From NCBI GenBank assembly GCA_020543525.1, contig JAHYIO010000023.1, positions 1,488,001-1,552,000 on the forward strand: a stretch of DNA of 64,000 bases, written 5' to 3'. The position numbers were made by a program, and so were the translations under genes. The notes beneath the pieces were generated by a model that did not search any database, had not been told where the DNA came from, and saw only the letters and a list, made by a program, of their open reading frames with translations. Below are positions 56,524 to 64,000 of this stretch, in pieces. The stretch comes from Coriolopsis trogii (lineage: Eukaryota > Basidiomycota > Agaricomycetes > Polyporales > Polyporaceae). Each line of letters begins with the position of its first letter. Within the stretch, counting starts at the first letter, position 1.

Positions 56524-57771
56524 TCACGACGTACCAAACGCTCCCTTACTATTCGACAGCTCCGCACCGAGCTTGTACCCAAGCACCCGGTCCCAGTCGA
56601 GCTTCGAGCGCGTCATCGGGAGCGCGCGCCGGAGGCCCTTGAACGTCTTCTCGCTCATCTCGGCGTACGCGTCGTTCAGTGAGCTCTGGTACTTGCCCTC
56701 TTCGGCCTCGACCAGCGCGAGCACCTTCGTCGCGGCGGCGGCACCACCCGAGGGGACGATCGCGGGCGGGAGGGTGAGAGAGACGGTGTGGGTGGTCGAG
56801 AGCTGGACGTTGCCTTGCTCGTAGTAGTGCACGTTCACGAGGATCTTGCCTTCGAGCGACTTGGAGGCGGTGTCGATGGTATATTCGGAGCGCCAGCGGC
56901 CGGACCTGTGTGATCGGTCCATCGCTCAGCTCATCTTCCGGAGAGGGTATGCGGGGGTGGGGATCAAGACAGAGACGACATACCAGTAATTGTTAGGGTT
57001 GTACTTGTTGGCGACGATTTGGATGATGTAGCGGGTACTCGAGCCTTCTGTGGGGAACACTGACGCGACACCGTCATGGTAATGCGCTTTGAGGTATGTG
57101 AGGGCTGCTGTTTCGAGTGCTGCGCTGCATTCGGGCTCTCTCAGTCGCACGGACGGGGGAGGGAGCGATGAGCGATGATGTGCCTTACCGGAACGGCTCA
57201 GACTCCGGATCAGGCTCGACGTGTTCGGGTTCGGATGTTTCCTATATGGATATTGGGTACAGATGAGGATGGTGGGGGAACGGGGAGTAAAGGATACGCA
57301 CCAGGCTGAGATGGTCGAAACGGAAGCTTGTCCGTGACCGCGGATCCCAGTACCTGTCCAACGACGCCTCCTCGCCTGCATCCTCGCTCGTGCTTGCTAT
57401 CCGTGCGGCTTCACTGACGATGGACTATACTCTCCAAGTTATTGTTCCCACTCTCTGTTCTGCCATATGACAGGAACTCACCTGATGCTGGTGCCCAGGC
57501 ACCTCAGCGGTAGTGAACTGGGTGATGTTGTACTCTCTTAGGGCGGGAAGGACGCCGGCCTGCAGCGAGTCGTCATCCGAGATGATGTTCCGTACATCTG
57601 GTAGGATTGGCAAGGCTTCAGCGAATGCAAGAGAGTGCTGGAAGCACGGCACGATGGACGTCTGATGTATGTCAGAAACGGGTAATCACCGTTGAGGACG
57701 TCGTTGATCTCTCCTGGTGGAGATTGCAGGAGAAACTTGGAAGCTGCTTCTATCTTCTCTGATGGGTCCAT
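56524..57771 (-). CDS. CAP1: F-actin-capping protein subunit alpha
   Basis: CapZ alpha pairs with the beta subunit to cap the barbed ends of actin filaments, for example at cortical patches. The protein starts MDPSEKIEAASKFLLQSPPG and continues EINDVLNDVRNIISDDDSLQ across the first intron. Further on are HQHQSIVSEAARIA, LDRYWDPRSRTSFRFDHLSL, RYIIQIVANKYNPNNYW, and the C-terminal SGRWRSEYTIDTASKSLEGK followed by ILVNVHYYEQGNVQLSTTH. These are standard family blocks. The end has the usual amphipathic tail region, finishing LGAELSNSKGAFGTS. Length is about 290 residues over six or more exons. The symbol is the yeast one for the alpha subunit. Stop codons of this gene and the acyl-CoA synthetase are 174 bases apart. 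Confidence 0.94.
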
Positions 57772-58371
57772 GTCGTGGTTGTAAAGGTAGACAATATGTG
57801 TAGACGGCACGCGGAGGATGAGTGTATGGAGAACAGCGCTCAAGGAGGAATTGACGGCGAACCGACGCGACGCTCAAGCGCGCATCCTAACCACACAACA
57901 AGATTGGGCCCTTGACAGTGGTCCGGAGATATGAATAAGTGCAATACATCTCAGTTCGAACTCAGTCATGAACTCAGTTTACAACACGAGGGAAATCGTC
58001 TATGTTCCTAGGAGACATTGTGATGGGCACAGCCAGTAATGTTACAGAAAAGTGTTTAGAAATGATTCTGAGAAGTTTAGAGGTATGTGAATAAAGGATA
58101 CCATAGCGCGCAACGCAACGTAAACGTGACAGGAATCCTTTTATCTCACAAGAATTCAATGTAACGACAACGAACCTGTCAAAATTTTCTACAATGAGTA
58201 GTGTGTAGGACGTCCGAGGGTGAAAGCACACCTACTCCATGAGTCTGTACATGGGCTCCTGCTCAGGGGACGGACGCATTGCAAGGTGGCTGCAAGATAA
58301 TGTCGACCCAGAGCCTCAACAATCATGCCATGACGCACCTTCCTGAGAGGACTGTTGAGCACCAATCAGCT
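57772..58371. other. Intergenic region between capping protein and F-box genes
   Basis: No coding sequence is recognisable. The region is AT-richer than its surroundings at about 57900-58220 and carries the promoter of the capping-protein gene and the 3' end of the F-box gene. Confidence 0.5.
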
Positions 58372-59911
58372 TCAGTCGTCCTCAGAGACACTTGCGTCGA
58401 GGAATTCATCCGTTTCGTAGTAGGCCAGAGGCTCGCCACGGTGGACAATGATAGAATCTTGTCCATAATTTTTCGTGAAGATGACCGTCAAAGCTTTCAT
58501 TGAGGCGCTGACCCGGAACGTGCTAACAGCAATATTCTCGATGTCCAGGCGATCCAAGGCCGCTTCTGTCGGGTACGGCTCCTCCGGTGGAGGGCTTGTT
58601 CTATCCCGTGTGCTGGCAGCAACCCGAGCCCGACACATCCCGTACCACAAGAGTTCGAGCCGCAGACTTATCAGTGTTAGCTTGCGTAGCAAGCTATGCA
58701 AGCCCTCCTGTGCACTTCGTCGTCAGAGCCTCGGCGGAAGATTCGCATTGTTGCAATACGTTACTCACCAATAGTGCTTCGACACTTTGATGCCCGTCCT
58801 CGTGTCCTGGGTTGATTCTTATAGACAGACACTTGATGCGTCGTGCACCAACGGTAACAAAAGTATGGGTGAACGATGTGTTCATGAGGTGGGAAACACT
58901 GGGAATGGCAATCTCTATCAACGAAGGTTGAGTGTCCCTCAATACGGTAGCCAACATTTCAAAATGGGGGTCGAGTTGTTGGGCGGTGCTCCCCTGCCAT
59001 ACGATGTAATCGATCGCGAGTCGTCGAACTCGGCATTGCAGCGCGAGGGTGTAGAGGGTGGGGATCTGGCCACAGACGTAAGTCAGAAATTTCCAGACGC
59101 CGTGTGATCGCAGGAGAGCCAAATTCATCTTCCGTTTATCACTGAGCTCGAAATCGATGTCGGAAGAGATACTGCAAAACCTCATATCGAGCGAGCGGAG
59201 GTTGGGATACGAATGAACGAATTGCGAGGTTACGAGATTCCCAGTATCGACACCGTGAAGACGCAGTGACCACATGTGAGGGTACTGTGTGGCATGGTGG
59301 CAGGCTGTGGGGGAGTCCACTTCAAGGTACTCAAGGGTAGAGGCCGAGTGGGATAGGAGGAATGCTGGATCTCTTTCCTCGGAGTGTGAGTCCACATCGC
59401 GGACGAGGTCTACCATAACATTGACAAGTCGTGACTGCATTTCCTGAAGCAATTTGCGGCCGAGCTTCCCGACGGACCTCAGCTCGATAGTTCTGATCGA
59501 CTTGAGTGCGGCGATCGCAGCTGCCAAATCAGGAGTCGCAGTGAGGAGACTCTCGACATCGTAGACATTGAGGCGCGTGAGGTTATGAGCATGGAGCAAC
59601 AGGTATACAATGGCTTCCCTTCCTTCTTGAGAGTCGAAATACGAGGAGGGGACCCACTCCCCGGCGGGCATTATGGTGAGCTGGCGGAGGCAACGCAAAC
59701 GATAGGGTCCTTCGGCAGGCGCGCGGGTGGGTTTGAAGAAAGCAAGCAGTTGGCAAACTTGCTTGTCAGTGCCGACTTTCAGGGGATGGGCAAGGAGGTT
59801 TCGTGCGCCATCGTGATTGACTGCGTGGCATGTTTGCATGCAGGCCAGGATGGACCCCACGTCCGCAAAGGACATGATGTGATCTAAGACGTCAGCATTC
59901 GGTGTCGCCAT
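58372..59911 (-). CDS. Probable F-box / leucine-rich-repeat protein
   Basis: Two exons (58769-59911 and 58372-58707) join in phase to 492 residues. The start MATPNADVLDHIMSFADVGS followed by ILACMQTCHAVN resembles the degenerate F-box of basidiomycete proteins (an Asp-Val-Leu-x2-Ile-Met helix and a Cys-x3-Cys-His second helix). After it come Leu-rich segments such as LRCLRQLTIMP, HNLTRLNVYDVESL, STLEYLEVDS, HMWSLRLHGVD and YPNLRSLDMRFC, spaced like LRRs. If it is an F-box protein it would recruit a substrate to the SCF ligase through SKP1 and the cullin encoded at 35.4-38.2 kb. The target is unknown. The F-box is weak, so a plain LRR protein is the main alternative. Confidence 0.72.
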
Positions 59912-60229
59912 CCTTGTACTCTGAGGAGATCAAACACAAAGCAGGTCAGATAATTATCGTAGAGCCTACTCTGACTCACGATGGGGGAGCCAAGGACGTT
60001 GACGTGCAGCGATGGCGTATCAACGGTGTCAATTGAAGTTCAAGCGCCGGTTGCAGTGAGATGTGACACGCCGCGTTTAGAACGGTGACCGCTGTGACAT
60101 AACGCGTCAGTTACGCCGTACCAGTGACACGACGGAAGCGTGAGTCGCGCGTTGTTCTAGACGACGACCTCGGGCGACGATAGACTGGGGCTGTTACCGG
60201 CGCCGCCTGCCTCGTGGACTGCGACAGAC
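59912..60229. promoter_or_regulatory. Divergent promoter region, F-box / zinc-finger gene
   Basis: 318 bases lie between the opposed starts. Several short inverted pieces with CGC/GCG and GTGACA-like words are present around 60060-60130, but I cannot assign any to a known factor. Confidence 0.35.
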
Positions 60230-62633
60230 ATGTCTGGAACTGGTGTAAGTGTCAACGGCGGGCTTGGAGGCAGCGCTCAGGCTTGACTGACGGCTTTCAA
60301 GTCGCGTATCCTCATAAAGCCCTGTCCCTATCGCGATCCAGAAGGATGCAACTACGTTGCCCAGTCGGCGTCTTCTAGCGACAATGACCACAATCTCAGC
60401 TCTCATGTCTCCAACATTCATGGCCAGACAACCAAAGTATGGTATGGAGGTACGTGTCGCATCAGGTTTGCACGGACCGTGACCGCCGATTACAGACTCC
60501 TGCTATTCGTTGACACTGCGTCCTATAGCGTCACAAGTCACGGTTCACAGAGACATCAATACTAAAGTCATCAGCTGCCCTTGTGGCGAATTCTCCAACA
60601 AGAATGCCTCTGCAGTCCGTAAACACGCCGGAAACGCTCATAGGGGGCGAGCTGCACCAGGGCCGCGCACCTCGGTGTCAGCTATGATCTCCTCCGTTCC
60701 CAACCAGTACGGCAGTGCTACCCCTGCTCGATCCAAAGGCACAGTTACGGAGTCTCTAGTGCCCACACTGTCACGGCGCGCGTCCGACACCCATTCCGAT
60801 ACCGTGAAGGCTCTGCAAAAAGAGAGGGTAAACATCGGCGGCGGTGAGTATCTCTACCCGACTGGACCCACCACTGTGCGTAAAGCATATCCGCTTGTTG
60901 CCATGACTCCCTTGGGCTCTCTCCGAGATGCTGTCGCAAGTCGCACCCCTCAAGCCTCTCCCACCTCCAGGGCGTCCGCTGTGTCTGCTGCGACAACCTC
61001 TTCATCCAGGTTGCCGGCAACCTTGGCTCTAGACACTAAAGGTGCATATTCTTGTGTTCTTGTCTTAGATCTTCGTCGTAACTAAGTCGCCTTATCAGCC
61101 TTGTCCAAGAAACGAGCTCTTGACGATCCTACCACGGCTTCTTCCTCCAAATCTCGTCGCATCGGGGACATTTATCCCGCCAGTGCTACGGTGAGGTCAC
61201 CGGCCCAACAGGAGAACACATCTTCAACTCCCAGTTCGGCCCTGAAAGGGGGTGTGTCGGGATTTCGCGTGAAGCCGAGGAAGCGTGGTCGCCCAAGTGA
61301 TATTGTGTCAGAGTCGCCTTCGAAGGTTCAACGGGTCGAGGCTGCTCCTGATGTCCCGGTATCGCGAGCCACGCTCTCGAAGCCTTATGTCGAGGTCCCA
61401 CCAAGTCTCCGTCGCAAAGGGATAGCATCAGTGCGTAAGAGCCTTCTGGCTACACCCGATGAACCTCTACCTCGCCCAGCAATAGCTTTACCCAGAACAC
61501 GAGACGCGATCCCCAAGGTCACGAGTAGTACACTGGTGGCGGATGTGGCATCCTCATCCTATGCACCGTCCACCTCGTCTTCTTCAACGCCTTCTTCAGC
61601 CCTTCCGTCAACGGGCAACACCTCGACATCTGGCACCAAGCTTCCGAAGCCAACACACGTCTTTGCCGAGCAGCTGGCATCGAGCACCCTCTCGGCTGCA
61701 AGAGCTCTTCTCGCGGGATCTTCTCGATCGCAGCCCAGTCAGCAGGAGAAGCCCAGCGACTCCGAGAGACGTCGACTCACAGAAGAGGTCAAACCGAAGT
61801 GCCAGGTCTGCCAAAGCACGACTCACAAGATGAATCCGTGCGCGATGTGTCGAATGCGCGCACTCGCGCAACGCCAAGACCCACCCGAACCAACGGCTGG
61901 GCCATCATCCTCATTACCTCCCTCAGACCCAGAGCCAGTCACGAAGCCGCGCCGGCGGACGAAGAAGGCTATCGAAGCGGACTTCCGCGAGTGGTACTCG
62001 GACTGGACCGCTGTCTATCGTGCACGGCAGGAGCCCGCAGCGGCGGACAAGACGAACTACTTCCGTGTCGAGACGATACGGGCGTCTGGCGGCGTTGTCT
62101 ATGTCACTCCCGAGGCGTTCTTCAGTGCTCTGAAGACGACGCTCTTACGACACAAGCTCCGTAGAGCGGAGGGCGACGGCCAGGTCATGCAGTTCTATGG
62201 GGCGTACTCGATCGTGGCGCAGCCCAGGATTCAAGCCAGGGCGCGCATGGAGAAGGTGACGAAACGGATGTGCGAGATCGGGCTCAAGTGAGTATCGCAG
62301 ACAGCTTTCATGCTGTCCTTCTCTGCATGCGTTGACCGCACGTTCACATCTCTTCGCAGGATTGACAGCGACCGTCGGCTACATACCCGTTACACGTATA
62401 CCATAGAAGGCGAGCTCAAAGCGATAGACAACGTGTTCAAATACCCGTGCTCGTGCGAAGGTACCACTCTGCCGCCAGAAGTCTTTGTCCAGCGTAGCCA
62501 TAAGGGGCGTCTGCCTGACAAGACGTGCGCTGGCTCATGTGGCGGAACAATCCTGCTCCGTATCGGAGATGACGACGCTCTTGAGGCGTATGGTATCAGC
62601 GGACAGATAATAATTGTGGACTTCCTACACTAA
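60230..62633 (+). CDS. Zinc-finger and AT-hook protein, unrecognised family
   Basis: Exons 60230-60244, 60302-60449, 60496-61041, 61099-62287 and 62360-62633 join in phase to 723 residues. The first exon is only five codons (MSGTG). The N-terminus has two C2H2-like fingers: CPYRDPEGCNYVAQS with HNLSSHVSNIH, and CPCGEFSNKNASAVRKHAGNAH. A long Ser/Thr/Pro-rich middle follows, with an AT-hook core in KPRKRGRPSD (about 61270). Then come a Cys cluster (KCQVCQSTTHKMNPCAMCRM, about 61798-61857), a folded-looking region (EADFREWYSDWTAVYRARQE), and a C-terminal KYPCSCEGTT with a second CxxxC. The set suggests a nuclear DNA-binding protein. The third exon could instead start at 60530, since both acceptors keep the same frame. 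Its targets are unknown. Confidence 0.77.
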
Positions 62634-63207
62634 CTGTGTTGGTCGCGGACTGTGCTGTTATATTGCGCGTATTCTCTAATGCTTCGTACGATATCCCCGA
62701 ACCTTTAGCGTTCCATAACCTCGTATGTATACGACTAAGCTTTCTATACAGCATGCCTGCCTTCAATAACCAATTGTGCGCATTCGCAGGCATCGGCCCG
62801 CAAGGGCTATAACCCTGTTCACCGATAGGAGGTGCGAGATAAACGTATGACTCTACAATTCGGAGACAAGACCTCATGACGTCCCTGCCCGTCGAAAGGA
62901 CGAATCCAGTCACTACATAGTTGCAGCTCACCACAACCTTCCCACCGAGAACCTCAGTGGACATGCGGCTTGGCCTTGTGGAGATCGCGCATCATCGCGC
63001 ATCTTGTAGAATCTGTACTATCGTGGCTTCCCGTTTCCCCATCCGATCAAGTAAGGCTTGAGTGATTCATTGATTTAGAGCGAACGCGGGCATCGATAGG
63101 AAGCTTCATTGATTAATTGATAATATCTCAATGCAGGATAGAAATACAAGACTACAAGACCCAAACCAAAAACGTCCATCCACTAATCCATATATCAATG
63201 GGACCGC
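62634..63207. other. Convergent 3' region before isocitrate lyase
   Basis: Only short frames occur here. The region probably holds the 3' UTRs of the zinc-finger gene and of isocitrate lyase, and no RNA gene was noticed. Confidence 0.5.
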
Positions 63208-64000
63208 TCACAGCTTAGACTTGAACTGGTCCTCCGTCACACCCTTGCCCATCGCTGCCGTCGACGACACACCGCCCGTTACGGTCTTCATGAGGTTGTC
63301 CATGTAGTCCGCTCCACTCCATTTCTGGTGCGTGAGCACGTCACAGCCGATCTCACGCTCGCGCCGCTGGACGAGCTCGACGTAGGCCTTCATGCCCTCC
63401 GTCGCGTAGGCGCGAGCGAACAGGTCGCTGATATAAGCGTTCGAATGCAGACCACCGAGCTACAAGCAAAGTCAGCCATCTGCGACGACACACATCTCAT
63501 AGAGACGTACCGTGATGAACTGCCAGACGAAGCCGAGCTTGCCAAGCTCCCACACGTACGACTTCATGTCGTCCGTGTTGAGCCCGGCCGCCTCCCAGTT
63601 GAACGACGGGCTGAGGTTGTACGCGAGCCACTGCTCGGGGTACACGGCGTGCACGCCCTCGGCAAACTCCTTCGCCTGCGCCAGGATCGGCTTCTTCGTC
63701 TCCATCCAGAGCAGGTCCGAGTACGGCGCGAACGCGATAGCGCGGTTAATCGCGCACTGCGTCCCACCCTGGTAGCGGTAGAAGCCCTCCCGTGTCCGCG
63801 GCGCGTCCCAGTCCCAGAACGGCACCTTCCGGAGTCCGAACTCCTTCTGCGCGATAGAGACGGCGGTGGGCCATGACACGTGCGCGATCCGTGCAGCGAA
63901 CTTCTCAAGAGTCGCAGGGGACGCGCCTTGCGAACGCAGTGCGTTGGCGAGAGTTGTCGAGAAGAGCTGAACATTTGCAGCGGCCATCCACTTCTCCTCG
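63208..64000 (-). CDS. ICL1: Isocitrate lyase (5' end outside window), SKL terminus
   Basis: Isocitrate lyase splits isocitrate to glyoxylate and succinate, the first step of the glyoxylate cycle. The window holds the C-terminal part: an exon from 63511 to beyond 64000 and the last exon 63208-63459, joined in phase across an intron of 51 bases. Clear blocks are [69 protein letters not shown] and [20 protein letters not shown]. The end reads EDQFKSKL before TGA at 63208-63210, a PTS1-type tripeptide. Active-site residues such as the KKCGH cysteine loop lie upstream, outside the window. Peroxisomal location is inferred from the SKL. Confidence 0.96.

Overview
This window is nuclear DNA from a filamentous basidiomycete, most likely an Agaricomycete. 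Genes are dense on both strands and cut by many short introns of about 46-80 bases with GT..AG ends. It also carries families typical of mushroom-forming fungi: a FunK1-type kinase, a DUF6534 membrane protein and a TIGR04076 protein. I cannot name the species from sequence alone.

Layout. 1-5413 (+): 3' part of a PLD1/SPO14-type phospholipase D. 5850-14156 (+): complete PRP8, the spliceosome core protein. 14690-18833 (+): a PH-domain protein with a very long disordered tail. 19567-20664 (-) and 20842-21996 (+): COQ5 (ubiquinone methyltransferase) and FCF2 (pre-rRNA processing), head to head. 22749-25418 (-): an unrecognised 889-residue low-complexity protein with about 3.4 kb of gene-free DNA upstream. 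28780-30516 (-): RTT109 histone acetyltransferase. 31156-33559 (-): DUF6534 membrane protein. 35427-38193 (-): a CUL1-type cullin. 39653-41344 (+): PHD-finger protein. 42321-44645 (+): FunK1 kinase with several frame breaks. 45296-45756 (+): TIGR04076 protein. 45799-47775 (-): a gene joining a SET domain to the tRNA adenosine deaminase subunit TAD3. 48075-49023 (+): ribosomal protein uL1/RPL10A. 49614-50110 (-): degenerate FunK1 fragment. 50469-52911 (+): SAP-domain protein. 53565-56349 (+): acyl-CoA synthetase with a peroxisomal SKL end. 56524-57771 (-): F-actin capping protein alpha. 58372-59911 (-): probable F-box/leucine-rich-repeat protein. 60230-62633 (+): zinc-finger/AT-hook protein. 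63208-64000 (-): 3' part of isocitrate lyase, also ending in SKL.

Most genes are housekeeping: splicing, ribosome biogenesis, translation, ubiquinone synthesis, ubiquitination and actin dynamics. The acyl-CoA synthetase and isocitrate lyase would act together in growth on fatty acids. The accessory part is roughly 41-50 kb, with the decayed FunK1 gene and its antisense fragment. The most unusual intact gene is the SET-TAD3 fusion at 45.8-47.8 kb. I found no transposon, CRISPR array, rRNA or convincing tRNA. Exon limits come from splice signals, reading phase and family conservation, not from transcripts.
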